Below, piece by piece: positions 49,952-60,377 of a stretch of DNA of 64,000 nt. The stretch spans positions 4,068,501-4,132,500 of the forward strand of contig NZ_CP140155.1 of NCBI RefSeq assembly GCF_034479375.1, written 5' to 3'. Position numbers and translations under genes: made by a program. Under the pieces are notes generated by a model, which saw only the letters and a list, made by a program, of their open reading frames with translations, did no database searches and was not told the DNA's origin. This DNA comes from Rhodopseudomonas palustris. Its GTDB lineage: Bacteria > Pseudomonadota > Alphaproteobacteria > Rhizobiales > Xanthobacteraceae. How positions within the stretch are numbered: the first letter of the stretch is position 1; each line of letters opens with the position of its first letter.

Positions 49952-51013
49952 TCAGACCTCGAACACCTGCCCCGGCTTCAGAACCGGAAAACGTTCGCGC
50001 GGCACGGCGGCGGCGTCGAGCGCCGCGTAGAGATCGTTCTCCGGCGCGTCGATCGCCTCGTCGGTGAGCTGGAAGGTGCCGTGATGGTTGGCCAGTGCCT
50101 GCTCGGCGCCGCAATCCGCCAGCGCCATCACGGCGTCCGCCGGATTCATGTGCTGGTCCTTCATGAACCAGCGCGGCGCGTAGGCGCCGATCGGCAGGAT
50201 CGCCAGCCGCAGCGGCGCGTGCGCGTCGCGGACATTGCGGAAGTGCCTGCCGTCGCCATAGCCTGAATCGCAGACGACGTAGATCCTGCCGGCCGGCGTC
50301 TCCAGCACGAACGACGCCCACAGCGCGCGATTGCGGTCGAACGGGCCGCGCGCGGTCCAGTGCCGGGTCGGCACCAGCGTCACCGCCACACCCTCGCCGA
50401 GCTCGACGCGGTCGCGCCAGTCATAGGCCTCGGCGCGGATCGCGCTGTCGTGCGAAGCCATCGTCAGATCGTTGCCGAGCGGCGTGATCACCCGCGGCGC
50501 ATCACGGCCGGCGAGCCGCGACAGCGTCGCCAGGTCGAGGTGGTCGTAATGGCCGTGCGACACCAGCACGATGTCGATCTTCGGCAGTTTCTCGAACGCG
50601 ATGCCCGGATCGTTGTGGCGCTTGGGGCCGGCGAAGCTGACCGGCGACACCCGCTGCGACCACACCGGGTCGATCAGGATATTGAGCCCGCCGGTCTGGA
50701 TCAGCCAGCTCGCATGACCGACGTAACTCAGCCGCGCCTTGTCGCCGCCGACGCGCGGCGGCGGGGTGTCGGCGAACGGGCTCGGCGCCCAATCCGGCCA
50801 TGGCGCGGGCTTGGTGGTGAAGCGCCAGCGCAGCACGTCGAGCCACCCCTTCGGCGGCGCGCTGTCGCGATCGAAGAAGCGCTCACCGTCGAAATGATCG
50901 GTGATCGGGCCTTTGTAGGAGGTCATGCGGGAAACCCAGAGCGAGGACAGACCGGCGGTCGCCGCAAGGCCGGCCACCATCGCCAACAACCCCCTGCGTG
51001 AGATCGGGTTCAT
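49952..51013 (-). CDS. Metallo-beta-lactamase-fold hydrolase (UlaG/NAPE-PLD-like)
   Basis: A 353-residue protein. The N-terminus SRRGLLAMVAGLAATAGL looks like a Tat-type or lipidless signal anchor. The metal site begins VSHGHYDHLD (HxHxDH) and continues with histidines in PTRHWTARG and CDSGYGDGRHF, and NHHGTF near the end. The fold is closest to the NAPE-hydrolysing phospholipase D/UlaG-like group; substrate unknown. It is followed upstream by a VapC gene on the same strand. Confidence 0.85.
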   Translation of the reverse strand: MNPISRRGLLAMVAGLAATAGLSSLWVSRMTSYKGPITDHFDGERFFDRDSAPPKGWLDVLRWRFTTKPAPWPDWAPSPFADTPPPRVGGDKARLSYVGHASWLIQTGGLNILIDPVWSQRVSPVSFAGPKRHNDPGIAFEKLPKIDIVLVSHGHYDHLDLATLSRLAGRDAPRVITPLGNDLTMASHDSAIRAEAYDWRDRVELGEGVAVTLVPTRHWTARGPFDRNRALWASFVLETPAGRIYVVCDSGYGDGRHFRNVRDAHAPLRLAILPIGAYAPRWFMKDQHMNPADAVMALADCGAEQALANHHGTFQLTDEAIDAPENDLYAALDAAAVPRERFPVLKPGQVFEV

Positions 51014-51017
51014 CGGC

Positions 51018-51422
51018 TCATGCGATCAGCGCGACGCCTTCGGCGGTCGCCGCCCGGGCCAGCGCGGCGTCGAGCGTCGCCAGCTCGATCCGCTCGCGCT
51101 GCGCCAGTTCGAGATAGGCGGCGTCGTAGAAGGTCAGGCGATGGCGCTGAGCCAGATCAAAGAGGGCATCCGAAGATGGAAGGCGGTCGATCGTTATGGC
51201 CGCGCGATTGATGCGATTCAGCACGCGCTTGATCTGCTGATTGTCGATGCGGCCTCGCCTTGATCCGACCAAGACGGCGTTCCGGAGTTCGAACCAGAAC
51301 AGCGCGGGTGCAACGGCGGTAGCGCCGCCTTCAAGGCGTGCGAAAGCGGCATCCGCGACAGGTTCATCCTCATCGTCGAAACAATAGGCCGCCGCGACGG
51401 AAGCATCGATCACGAAGCGCAC
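51018..51422 (-). CDS. VapC-type PIN-domain ribonuclease toxin
   Basis: A 134-residue PIN-domain protein starting at a GTG that directly follows the antitoxin stop. MRFVIDASVAAAYCF carries the first aspartate, FWFELRNAV the glutamate, LTFYDAAYLELA and LATLDAAL the later acids. All catalytic positions seem present. Expected to cleave a tRNA when released. Confidence 0.87.
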   Translation of the reverse strand: MRFVIDASVAAAYCFDDEDEPVADAAFARLEGGATAVAPALFWFELRNAVLVGSRRGRIDNQQIKRVLNRINRAAITIDRLPSSDALFDLAQRHRLTFYDAAYLELAQRERIELATLDAALARAATAEGVALIA

Positions 51423-51671
51423 TTAGAACCGACGACCTTCGTCACGCCAGGCAATGATCTCTTCGGCAGTTGCCGGCCCGGACTTCTTGCGCAGTTCTTT
51501 CAGTTCTTCGATGGCCCGCCGAGCATCCTCCCGACGGCTCTCGTCGAACGGCGGCGCGAGTTCGAACGACCTTGCCCCATCTCGGCTGATCGTCACCGTC
51601 TCGCCGCGCTCGACCTCGTCGAGCAGCTCCGCGATGTTGGCGCGCGCATCCGCCAGGCTGACGTGCTTCAT
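51423..51671 (-). CDS. Phd/YefM-type antitoxin (VapB-like)
   Basis: An 82-residue protein. VSLADARANIAELLDEVERGETVTISRDG is the Phd/YefM DNA-binding and dimer region (split across residues 4-32); the acidic/basic tail (RREDARRAIEELKELRKK) should wrap the toxin. It directly abuts the VapC gene. The fold differs from the AbrB-type antitoxin at 32.9 kb, so the two modules are unrelated. Confidence 0.85.
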   Translation of the reverse strand: MKHVSLADARANIAELLDEVERGETVTISRDGARSFELAPPFDESRREDARRAIEELKELRKKSGPATAEEIIAWRDEGRRF

Positions 51672-51937
51672 GACCTTCGACCTTTGTTAAGTCACCGATA
51701 TATAGCCGTTTTCCGTCCGCCCGGCAGTCCCGTCGAAAGCGCCAAATGCCGCAATTCTTGACTTCGGCACGGCGTCGCGTCTAGATGCCGGCGAAATCTC
51801 GGAAAGTTTTCTTTTCGATCCGCCGACCGGTCCTCGAGACCGGAGGTCAACGCCCGACAGCGCGATGCGCCCTCGGGCGCCATAAGTGTTTGCTTCTGTA
51901 GGCCTTTCACCGGAAGGCCGTCGCTGGAACTGGGCCG

Positions 51938-53494
51938 ATGTTCGACAATCTGTCGGAAAAGCTGGGTGGGATTCTCGATCGGCTGACCGGGCGCGGGTCG
52001 CTGAGCGAGGCCGATGTCGACGCGGCGATGCGCGAGATCCGCCGCGCGCTGCTCGAGGCCGACGTCGCGCTCGAAGTGGTGCGCTCGTTCACCGAGAAGG
52101 TCCGCGAGCAGGCGGTCGGCGCCACCGTCGTCAAGTCGGTCAAGCCCGGCCAGATGGTGGTCAAGATCGTCAATGACGAGCTGATCGCCATGCTGGGCTC
52201 CGACAGCCAGGCGATCGACCTCAATGCCGTCGCCCCGGTGCCGATCATGATGGTCGGCCTGCAGGGCTCGGGCAAGACCACCACTACCGCCAAGCTGGCG
52301 CGCCGGATGACGAGCCGCGACAAGCGCAAGGTGCTGATGGCGTCGCTCGACGTCTATCGCCCGGCCGCGATGGAGCAGCTCGCGGTGCTCGGCCGCGATC
52401 TGCAAATCGACACGCTGCCGATCGTCACCGGCCAGAAGCCGCCGGATATCGCGCGGCGCGCGATGGAGGCCGGCCGGCTCGGCGGCTACGACGTGGTGCT
52501 GCTCGACACCGCCGGCCGCACCACGCTCGACGAAGACATGATGTCCGAAGCGGCCGAGATCAAAGCCGCCGCCAATCCGCACGAAGTGCTGCTGGTCGCC
52601 GACAGCTTGACCGGCCAGGATGCGGTCAATCTGGCGCGCGCCTTCGACGAGCGCGTCGGCCTCACCGGCATCGTGCTGACGCGTATCGATGGTGACGGCC
52701 GTGGCGGCGCGGCGCTGTCGATGCGCGCCGTCACCGGCAAGCCGATCAAGCTGATGGGCACCGGCGAAAAGACCGATGCGCTCGAAGACTTCCATCCGAG
52801 CCGGATCGCCGGCCGCATCCTCGGCATGGGCGACGTCGTCTCGCTGGTCGAGAAGGCCGCCTCGACGCTCGACGCCGAGAAGGCCGCCGCTGCCGTCGAG
52901 AAGATGCGCAAGGGCAAGTTCGATCTCGCCGACATGCGCGAACAGCTCGAGCAGATGACCAAGATGGGCGGCCTCGGCGGGCTGATGGGGATGATGCCCG
53001 GCATCTCCAAGATGAAGAACCAGATCGCCGCCTCGGGCGTCGACGACAAGATCCTCAAGCGCCAGGTCGCGATCATCGATTCGATGACCCGCGAGGAGCG
53101 CAAGAACCCCGACATCCTCAAGGCCAGCCGCAAAAAGCGCATCGCAGCCGGCGCCGGCATCAAGGTCGAGGACGTCAACAAGCTGCTGAAAATGCATCGG
53201 AACATGGCCGACATGATGAAGGCCGTGGGCCGCGGCAAGGGCGGCCCGATGGCCGGCCTGGCGCAGGCGATGGGTTTCGGCGGCGGGCTGCCCACCGCCG
53301 AGCAGCTCAAGGCGATGCAGGACAAGATGCAGCAGGGCGGCGGCGAGCTGCCCGGCGGTCTGCCCGAACTGCCGAAGGACCTGCCCGCGAGCCTGCGCAC
53401 CGGCCTGCCGAAACTGCCGGGCCTGACGGGCCTCAGCGGCAAGCCGACGCTGCCCGGCCTCGGCTCCTTCCCGGGCTTCGGGAAGAAGAAATGA
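51938..53494 (+). CDS. ffh: Signal recognition particle protein Ffh
   Basis: A 518-residue protein. The N domain (MFDNLSEKLGGILDRLTG) precedes the G domain with GLQGSGKTTTTAKLA, DTAGRTTLDE and TRIDGDGRGGAAL. The methionine-rich M domain (about 330-450: MTKMGGLGGLMGMMPGI) binds 4.5S RNA. The tail beyond about 450 is Gly/Pro/Leu-rich and longer than in E. coli. It heads the ffh-rpsP-rimM-trmD-rplS cluster. Confidence 0.98.
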   Translation: MFDNLSEKLGGILDRLTGRGSLSEADVDAAMREIRRALLEADVALEVVRSFTEKVREQAVGATVVKSVKPGQMVVKIVNDELIAMLGSDSQAIDLNAVAPVPIMMVGLQGSGKTTTTAKLARRMTSRDKRKVLMASLDVYRPAAMEQLAVLGRDLQIDTLPIVTGQKPPDIARRAMEAGRLGGYDVVLLDTAGRTTLDEDMMSEAAEIKAAANPHEVLLVADSLTGQDAVNLARAFDERVGLTGIVLTRIDGDGRGGAALSMRAVTGKPIKLMGTGEKTDALEDFHPSRIAGRILGMGDVVSLVEKAASTLDAEKAAAAVEKMRKGKFDLADMREQLEQMTKMGGLGGLMGMMPGISKMKNQIAASGVDDKILKRQVAIIDSMTREERKNPDILKASRKKRIAAGAGIKVEDVNKLLKMHRNMADMMKAVGRGKGGPMAGLAQAMGFGGGLPTAEQLKAMQDKMQQGGGELPGGLPELPKDLPASLRTGLPKLPGLTGLSGKPTLPGLGSFPGFGKKK

Positions 53495-53514
53495 GCGCCT
53501 TGCTCGCCCTCTCG

Positions 53515-53609
53515 GTCATTCCGGGGCGCCGCGCAGCGGCGAACCCGGAATCTCTCTCACAGAACACCTCGGGATTCCGGGTTCGCGCTTCGCGCGCCCC
53601 GGAATGACG
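53515..53609. repeat. Palindromic repeat, CATTCCGGGGCGCCGCGC family
   Basis: GTCATTCCGGGGCGCCGCGC and GCGCGCCCCGGAATGAC arms in the ffh-rpsP spacer. Confidence 0.85.
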
Positions 53610-53654
53610 GGCTGATTAGCAACACACACCGAACCCCCACCTAGGAGATCCGCA

Positions 53655-53987
53655 ATGTCCGTCGTCATCCGCCTCGCGCGCGCTGGTACCAAGAAGCGCC
53701 CGTTCTATCACGTCGTCGTCGCCGATTCGCGCTTCCCGCGCGACGGCCGCTTCATCGAGCGGCTCGGTTACTTCAATCCGCTGATGGCCAAGGACAACGA
53801 GGCGCGCCTCAAGCTCGACCTCGACAAGGTCAAGGACTGGCTCGCCAAGGGCGCGCAGCCGTCGGATCGCGTCGCCCGCTTCCTCGACGTCACCGGCGTC
53901 AAGAAGCGCGAAGCCCGCAACAACCCGGAAAAGGCGGTGCCGCGCAAGGAGCGCAAGGCCGCCGCCGAAGCCGCCGCCAAGAAGTAA
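53655..53987 (+). CDS. rpsP: 30S ribosomal protein S16
   Basis: A 110-residue protein beginning [26 protein letters not shown] (two halves), the S16 signature, with the usual [11 protein letters not shown]. The C-terminus carries a Lys/Ala/Glu extension common in alphaproteobacteria. CTAGGAGAT precedes the start. rimM follows after 6 bp. Confidence 0.98.
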   Translation: MSVVIRLARAGTKKRPFYHVVVADSRFPRDGRFIERLGYFNPLMAKDNEARLKLDLDKVKDWLAKGAQPSDRVARFLDVTGVKKREARNNPEKAVPRKERKAAAEAAAKK

Positions 53988-53993
53988 GCGCGG

Positions 53994-54542
53994 ATGCCGT
54001 CCGGGCCGATTTCCGTCGCCCGGCAAGTCTGCGTCGCGCGAATCGGCGCGCCGCACGGCGTGCGCGGCGCGATGCGGCTGTGGAGCTTCACCGCCGATCC
54101 GCTGGCGGTCGGCGATTACGGCCCGCTGTCTACCAAGGACGGCGCGCGGTCGTTCGAGATCGCCACCGCGCGCGCCGCCAAGGATCATCTGGTGGTGACG
54201 CTGAAGGGCGTCACCACGCGCGACGAGGCGGTGCGCCTCAACGGCCTCGAACTGTATGTGCCGCGCGACGCCCTGCCGCCGACCGAAGACGACGAGTACT
54301 ACCACGCCGACCTGATCGGCCTGCCGGCGATCACGACGTCCGGCGAGCCGCTCGGCCGCGTGCTGGCGATCCACAATTTCGGTGCCGGCGACATCATCGA
54401 GATTGCGCCGCCGTCCGGGCCGACGCTGCTGCTGCCGTTCACCAACGCGGTGGTGCCGACCGTCGACCTCGCCGCCGGGCAGGTGATCATCGAACTGCCC
54501 GCCGAGATCGAAGGCGACACGCCGAACCATCCGGAGGCGTGA
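53994..54542 (+). CDS. rimM: Ribosome maturation factor RimM
   Basis: A 182-residue protein. The N-terminal [20 protein letters not shown] is the RimM entry motif; the C-terminal PRC-barrel has [11 protein letters not shown] and [18 protein letters not shown]. It binds S19 and helps 16S 3'-domain maturation. It directly follows rpsP. Confidence 0.96.
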   Translation: MPSGPISVARQVCVARIGAPHGVRGAMRLWSFTADPLAVGDYGPLSTKDGARSFEIATARAAKDHLVVTLKGVTTRDEAVRLNGLELYVPRDALPPTEDDEYYHADLIGLPAITTSGEPLGRVLAIHNFGAGDIIEIAPPSGPTLLLPFTNAVVPTVDLAAGQVIIELPAEIEGDTPNHPEA

Positions 54543-54588
54543 GGCGCGGGGCGGCATTGTTTCGCGCACGCGTCGCAACACTTATGAT

Positions 54589-54665
54589 CGTCATCGCCGG
54601 GCTTGACCCGGCGATCCATCTTCTCGCGAAGGCGATGGATGCCCGGATCAAGTCCGGGCATGACG
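54589..54665. repeat. Palindromic repeat, CATCGCCGGGCTTGACCCGG family
   Basis: Hairpins CGCCGGGCTTGACCCGGCG and GCCCGGATCAAGTCCGGGC in inverted order between rimM and trmD. Confidence 0.85.
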
Positions 54666-54690
54666 TCCGAATTCGCTGCACGGCCTACGC

Positions 54691-55449
54691 ATGACCTGGC
54701 GCGCCACTGTCCTCACGCTGTTTCCGGCGATGTTTCCCGGCCCGCTCGGCGTCAGCCTGGCGGGGCGGGCGCTGGCGTCCGGGGTTTGGGCGCTGGAGGC
54801 GCGCGACATCCGGGACTCGGCCACTGACCGGCACCGCAGCGTCGACGACACCCCGGCCGGCGGCGGGCCCGGCATGGTGCTGCGCGCCGACGTGCTGGCG
54901 GCGGCGATCGATGCAGCCGATCCTGTGCCGGGCCGGCCCCGGCTGGTGATGAGCCCGCGCGGTCGGCCATTGACCCAGGCGCGGGTCGCCGAGCTTGCCG
55001 CCGGGCCCGGCCCGCTGATCGTCTGCGGCCGGTTCGAGGGCATCGACCAGCGCGTGATCGACGCCCGCGGCCTCGAGGAGGTTTCGATCGGCGACTATGT
55101 GCTGTCCGGCGGCGAGATCGCAGCATTCGCGCTGATCGATGCCTGCGTCCGGCTGCTGCCGGGAGTGATGGGCAAGCTCGATTCCTCGACCGAGGAGAGT
55201 TTTTCCGCCGGATTGCTGGAATATCCGCAATACACCCGACCGCAGATCTTCGAGGGCCGGCCGATCCCCGAGACGCTGATTTCGGGCGACCATGCCAAGG
55301 TTGGCGCCTGGCGGCAGGCCGAGGCCGAGGCGCTGACGCGGGCGCGCCGGCCGGATCTTTGGGGCGCAAGATCGGTGTCGCGACCCGCCGCAAACGCCCC
55401 GGCAAAAGGCGAATCGCAAAAAACGCCAAAAGACAAGACGGACGGGTGA
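54691..55449 (+). CDS. trmD: tRNA (guanine(37)-N1)-methyltransferase
   Basis: A 252-residue SPOUT methyltransferase. [31 protein letters not shown] and [16 protein letters not shown] [19 protein letters not shown] form the knotted SAM site; [10 protein letters not shown] and GHAKV-like [14 protein letters not shown] complete the set. It methylates G37 to prevent frameshifting. Confidence 0.97.
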   Translation: MTWRATVLTLFPAMFPGPLGVSLAGRALASGVWALEARDIRDSATDRHRSVDDTPAGGGPGMVLRADVLAAAIDAADPVPGRPRLVMSPRGRPLTQARVAELAAGPGPLIVCGRFEGIDQRVIDARGLEEVSIGDYVLSGGEIAAFALIDACVRLLPGVMGKLDSSTEESFSAGLLEYPQYTRPQIFEGRPIPETLISGDHAKVGAWRQAEAEALTRARRPDLWGARSVSRPAANAPAKGESQKTPKDKTDG

Positions 55450-55561
55450 CAAACCCCCAGGATTGCCGTATAGCACCGGCAAATCCGTGCAATGGCAGGA
55501 CAGTGATCTTCGCGCAGCCCGCGCCGGGATGGTCGGGCGCGCCGCCGATGGAGAATGACCG

Positions 55562-55957
55562 ATGAACCTCATCCAGACGCTCGAAAAAGAGCAGTTCGAC
55601 AAGCTGTCCGCCGGCAAGACGATTCCGGAATTCGGCCCCGGCGACACCGTCATCGTCAACGTCAAGGTTGTCGAAGGCGAGCGCTCGCGCGTGCAGGCCT
55701 ATGAGGGCGTCTGCATCGGCCGCTCCGGCGGCGGCATCAACGAGAGCTTCACCGTCCGCAAGATCTCCTACGGCGAGGGCGTCGAGCGCGTGTTCCCGCT
55801 GCTGTCCCCGATGATCGACTCGATCAAGGTGGTGCGCCGCGGCAAGGTGCGTCGCGCCAAGCTGTATTACCTGCGCAACCTGCGCGGCAAGTCGGCCCGC
55901 ATCGTCGAGAAGAAGCAGGACCGCCCGGCCAAGGTCGCCGCCGGCGCCGCCGAGTAG
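55562..55957 (+). CDS. rplS: 50S ribosomal protein L19
   Basis: A 131-residue protein with [36 protein letters not shown] and the closing [18 protein letters not shown], diagnostic of L19. The tail is slightly extended. It is 112 bp after trmD, with no gene in the gap, and ends at a strong terminator. Confidence 0.98.
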   Translation: MNLIQTLEKEQFDKLSAGKTIPEFGPGDTVIVNVKVVEGERSRVQAYEGVCIGRSGGGINESFTVRKISYGEGVERVFPLLSPMIDSIKVVRRGKVRRAKLYYLRNLRGKSARIVEKKQDRPAKVAAGAAE

Positions 55958-55983
55958 TCTTCCGGCATATCGATTTGGTTGCG

Positions 55984-56010
55984 AAAGCGCGGGTTCTGCC
56001 CGCGCTTTTT
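55984..56010 (+). terminator. Rho-independent terminator after rplS
   Basis: AAAGCGCGGG / CCCGCGCTTT stem with a short TTCTG-type loop and TTTTT at the end. It closes the rpsP-rplS cluster. Confidence 0.88.
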
Positions 56011-56031
56011 CGTTGGTGTCAGTCCCTGCTT

Positions 56032-56174
56032 GTGTCCCGGGCACGATGCAGCGTTTCACGCTGCTTCGCAGACCCGGGACCCGGTTGCTTTCGCCACGTC
56101 CAAAACCGGGGCCCCGGATCTGCAGCGCACCACGCCGCAGGAAAGAGCGGCGCGCTGCGCTGCGTCCGGGGCAC
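56032..56174. repeat. Palindromic repeat, GTGTCCCGGGCACG family
   Basis: GTGTCCCGGGCACGATGCAGC pairs roughly with GCTGCGTCCGGGGCACGC, with inner GACCCGGGACC and GGGGCCCCGG arms. It is the only copy of this family here and lies between the rplS terminator and leuC. Confidence 0.75.
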
Positions 56175-56231
56175 GCGATTGCGAACGCAATGACATAGTC
56201 GCAGCGTTGTCGGCTCGCCGCTTCGTGCTAT

Positions 56232-56339
56232 ATGGATGGAATGTTTCCAGATCGCCCCGCACGCATCGTGCTCGATGACCGCAGCCGCCTGCCATGGCGG
56301 TTCTTCGGGCGGCTGACCACGGCTGCGCTCACGGCCTGA
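56232..56339 (+). CDS. Small ORF upstream of leuC, possible leader peptide
   Basis: Thirty-five codons from ATG 56232 (or 32 from ATG 56241) encode [19 protein letters not shown] followed by [16 protein letters not shown]. The sequence is Arg-rich, ends 80 bp before leuC and resembles real protein more than random high-GC frames do. There is no leucine run, so it is not a classic leucine attenuator. Function unknown; it could equally be chance. Confidence 0.35.
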   Translation: MDGMFPDRPARIVLDDRSRLPWRFFGRLTTAALTA

Positions 56340-56419
56340 GCGTTCCGGTTTCGCGCGGTTGTTCCGCGAGACGCATTCCGCTTTCAAGCATCAACTCATC
56401 CGGTCCGAGGACTGACACC

Positions 56420-57832
<1,413 letters not shown>

Positions 57833-57859
57833 GCGCCGCCTTGCCGGCCTAAGTACCAA

Positions 57860-57973
57860 CGTCATTGCCGGGCTCGACCCGCCTGCGCGGCCGAAGCCGC
57901 TTCGGCGCGGCGAAGGCCCGGCAATCCATCTTCAGAAGAGCGATGGACCGCCGGATCAAGTCCGGCGGTGACG
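57860..57973. repeat. Palindromic repeat, CATTGCCGGGCTCGACCCG family, with extra inner hairpin
   Basis: CGTCATTGCCGGGC and GCCGGATCAAGTCCGGCGGT arms; an inner GCGGCCGAAGCCGCTTCGGC hairpin interrupts the left arm, so this copy is larger than the others. Confidence 0.8.
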
Positions 57974-58000
57974 GTCGGAGCGATGATGGGATGAATCACG

Positions 58001-58025
58001 ACAGGCGCCCCTCGGGCGCCTGTTT
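58001..58025 (+). terminator. Possible terminator downstream of leuC
   Basis: A 10-bp perfect stem ACAGGCGCCC / GGGCGCCTGT with a 3-nt loop and TTTCGGTTT after it. The T tract is weak. On the other strand there is no T tract. Confidence 0.5.
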
Positions 58026-58048
58026 CGGTTTCAGCCTCTCGCAGCGAC

Positions 58049-58744
58049 CTACCAATACGTCCGCCACACGCGGTGGTGGCGATAGTGGGGCCGCCATGGC
58101 CGCAATTTGCAGACGCGACGCGGGCCGTAAGAGGTGTAGACGATGCGGCAGAACCGGCGCGGGCCATAATAGCGCGGGCCGTAGTATACGGGCGCGTAGT
58201 AGCGCGGTCCGTAATAGCCGTAGACGCGCGGGCGGACGTAGTGCCGGCGGAAGCCGTAATGTGGCCGATAGCCATAGTGACGCGGACCGAAGTGACGCGG
58301 ACCGAAATGGCGGTGGCCGACGAAGCGCGGGCCGCCGTGGAACTGGCGCTGATGAAACACCGGTCCGCGCCCGATGTGACCGCCGCCGCGATAACCGCCG
58401 CCGTGGAATGCCGGGCGGAAACCGCCGCCGCGAAACCCGCCGCCATGATGAATTCCGCCGCCGCGGAAGCCTCCGCCGCCACGAAACCCGCCGCCGCCAT
58501 GGAAGCCTCCGCCGCCACGGTGGCCGCCGCCGATCTGACCGACCACCGGAATCGGGGTCTCGGTCGCGACCTTGCTGGTGTTGGCGGTGGCCGGGCTCGC
58601 CGGCGACAGCGCCTGCGCGCGCGGCGCGGCGGCGATCGAGAAGGCCAGAGCCGCGACGGTTGCGACCGCGATCGAGCCGATCCGGCTCAGCAGTGTCGTC
58701 CGATCGGAACGGTGTGGTGTGAGGACCCTCGCATGCGCAGTCAT
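58049..58744 (-). CDS. Exported Gly/His/Arg/Tyr-rich low-complexity protein
   Basis: A 231-residue protein starting MTAHARVLTPHR. A signal peptide (SIAVATVAALAFSIAAAPRAQA) ends near residue 46. Next come GGG-H/F repeats (GGGFHGGGGFRGGGGFRGGG), then H/R/Y-rich repeats such as RHFGPRHFGPRHYGY and YYGPRYYAPVYYGP. The end has two cysteines (RFCRIVYTSYGPRRVCKLRPW). No known domain is recognised. Metal or anionic-surface binding would suit the composition but is inference. It heads a group of similar small secreted proteins. Confidence 0.75.
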   Translation of the reverse strand: MTAHARVLTPHRSDRTTLLSRIGSIAVATVAALAFSIAAAPRAQALSPASPATANTSKVATETPIPVVGQIGGGHRGGGGFHGGGGFRGGGGFRGGGIHHGGGFRGGGFRPAFHGGGYRGGGHIGRGPVFHQRQFHGGPRFVGHRHFGPRHFGPRHYGYRPHYGFRRHYVRPRVYGYYGPRYYAPVYYGPRYYGPRRFCRIVYTSYGPRRVCKLRPWRPHYRHHRVWRTYW

Positions 58745-58908
58745 CGGCGCTCCCCCGGCGCCGTCACGCGGCGCGTTGACGAATTGGCTGTGTTGCTCCC
58801 ATGCGCAGGCTAGGAGGCGCAAACTGAACGCGCCATGAATAGCGTCCCATGAATAGCGTCGCCGCAGCGCCTGCGCGCAGCATCGATGCGCCGATCAGGC
58901 CGTCGCGC

Positions 58909-59247
58909 TTACCACGACGGCTGAAAGCCGTAGCCGCCGAATCCGAACGGAAAAAATGGTGCGATCCCGTACGGCCGATAGTGATACGGCCGTGCGTAGT
59001 AGCGTGGCGCGTAGTCATGCGGCCGCGGCCCCCAGCGATGCCGGCGATGCGCATATCGCCGCGCCTGGCGATGCGCGTGCGCGCGGCCGCGATGCCGCGA
59101 GCTGAACTCGGTCGCCGGCACGGCGTTCGCAGGCATCGCCTCGCCGGCCTGTGCCGCGCGCGATCCGCCCACCGCCGATGCCTGCGCCGCCGCCGGCATC
59201 ACGCCGAGCACGACCGCAACGATCGTTGCTCCCATCCAGCTTCGCAT
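58909..59247 (-). CDS. Small exported His/Arg/Tyr-rich protein
   Basis: A 112-residue protein: signal peptide (GATIVAVVLGVMPAAAQASA), a spacer, then a basic H/R/Y tract (RHRGRAHAHRQARRYAHRR, YYARPYHYRPYG) and a hydrophobic aromatic end (FFPFGFGGYGFQPSW). Like its neighbours it has no recognised domain. It reads leftward with 160-bp gaps on both sides, so it may have its own promoter. Confidence 0.7.
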   Translation of the reverse strand: MRSWMGATIVAVVLGVMPAAAQASAVGGSRAAQAGEAMPANAVPATEFSSRHRGRAHAHRQARRYAHRRHRWGPRPHDYAPRYYARPYHYRPYGIAPFFPFGFGGYGFQPSW

Positions 59248-59326
59248 CGCATCATCCTCCGGCGCGGACCGGCCGCACGGTCGTGATGTTAGCGCGACGC
59301 GCGCGATCGCGACAGGCCGAAACCAA

Positions 59327-59350
59327 AACAGGCCCGAAAACGGGCCTGTT
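59327..59350 (-). terminator. Rho-independent terminator after the 59.4-kb secreted-protein gene
   Basis: Minus strand: AACAGGCCCG, TTTT loop, CGGGCCTGTT, then TTGGTTT. A perfect 10-bp stem 33 bp past the stop codon of the gene at 59383-59661. Its mirror form could also act rightward. Confidence 0.85.
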
Positions 59351-59382
59351 TGCTGAACAATGCGTTCAGATTTGCGCGGCGA

Positions 59383-59661
59383 TCAACGCCAGTTGCGGCG
59401 ATAATGGTGGCGCGGCGCGTAGTGCCGGTGCGGGCGGTGCATGTGGCGGCGGTAGGCGCGATGGTGCCGATAGCGGGGATGATGCCGATAGCCGCGGTGA
59501 TGGCGATACTGTACCTCGGTGGCTTCCGGAATCACGTCGCGCTGAACCGTGGTGGCGAGTCCGGCGCTCGACATCGGCGCGGCCTGCGCGCGATCGGCCG
59601 GTGCGGCGATCAGCAGCAATCCCGCGATGGCGGCGAGACCGGAGAGTTTCAGAATGTTCAT
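59383..59661 (-). CDS. Small exported His/Arg-rich protein
   Basis: A 92-residue protein: MNILKLSGLAAIAGLLLIAA signal, a linker (STAVQRDVI-type region TTVQRDVIPEATEVQ), then a tract rich in HHRGYRHHPRYRHHRAYRR. The ATG at 59661 is preceded by GGAAGACTC; longer upstream frames look non-coding. It ends at a strong terminator, which supports it as a real expressed unit. Function unknown. Confidence 0.75.
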   Translation of the reverse strand: MNILKLSGLAAIAGLLLIAAPADRAQAAPMSSAGLATTVQRDVIPEATEVQYRHHRGYRHHPRYRHHRAYRRHMHRPHRHYAPRHHYRRNWR

Positions 59662-59929
59662 CGATGAGTCTTCCTTGGTTCGAGATGCGCTTCGTCCAGC
59701 GTGATGCGGTTGGTCGTCGATCACCGCAAAGCGACTGGCGTCGCTTGTGATCATGCTGAGGCGCGCGACGTGAATGCGGAGTGAATGCAGCCCGCGCGAA
59801 TGAATGCGCATCATGTCGCAGTGGTTCCTGCGACGGTGCATTTTTGCTGCGCGTGGCGCGCGACAAATTCGAAGTCGGTCCGGCGCGACTCTCGGCGAGC
59901 TCGATGATTCGTGGAGCCTAGCGCGCGGC

Positions 59930-60262
59930 TCAGCCGCGGCGCCAGAAGCAGTTCATCCGCGGCGTGATCACGGTTCCGCTCGGGCGATACTCCTGCACAT
60001 AGGTCGCGGTGCATTCGCGCACGGCGTTGCGGCCGGGAAAATAGCGCGGGTAGACGTCGTCGCTCGGGGCCACGCGCGGATAGATCCGCAGCCGTCGCGG
60101 CGGACGCCGCTCCTGCGCCGACACATCGGTCAGGGGCGCGGCGGCGGACGGCCTCGCCTGCATCGAGGTCTGCGCCTGCGCCGGTTCCGCCGTCTGCAGC
60201 AGCAGCGCCGCGGCCAGCCCCGCCGCAGCCAGCCCCAGTGCTTTGGTCATCGCTCGGATCAT
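59930..60262 (-). CDS. Small exported protein of unknown function
   Basis: A 110-residue protein. The signal peptide (LAAAGLAAALLLQTAEPAQA) is followed by a linker, then a conserved-looking RRLRIYPRVAPSDDVYPRYFPGRNAVRECTATYVQEYRPSG region (in two parts) with two cysteines and MNCFWRRG at the end. A second ATG at 60250 is possible. It diverges from the zincin-like gene by about 115 bp. No known domain is recognised. Confidence 0.75.
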   Translation of the reverse strand: MIRAMTKALGLAAAGLAAALLLQTAEPAQAQTSMQARPSAAAPLTDVSAQERRPPRRLRIYPRVAPSDDVYPRYFPGRNAVRECTATYVQEYRPSGTVITPRMNCFWRRG

Positions 60263-60377
60263 CGCAACCGCCCCGTCCCAAATCCTCGCCGGCAAAGTCC
60301 CCGATCGGCGCCCCGCCGTCAACCGCAGCAATCTGCCGCCTTTGCCGAACGCCGCGCCATCCCCTACAACGCGATCC

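Noticed and set aside
51672..51937. Possible 4.5S RNA gene next to ffh
   Set aside because: No convincing SRP Alu/S-domain hairpin with the GGAA tetraloop is seen in this spacer.
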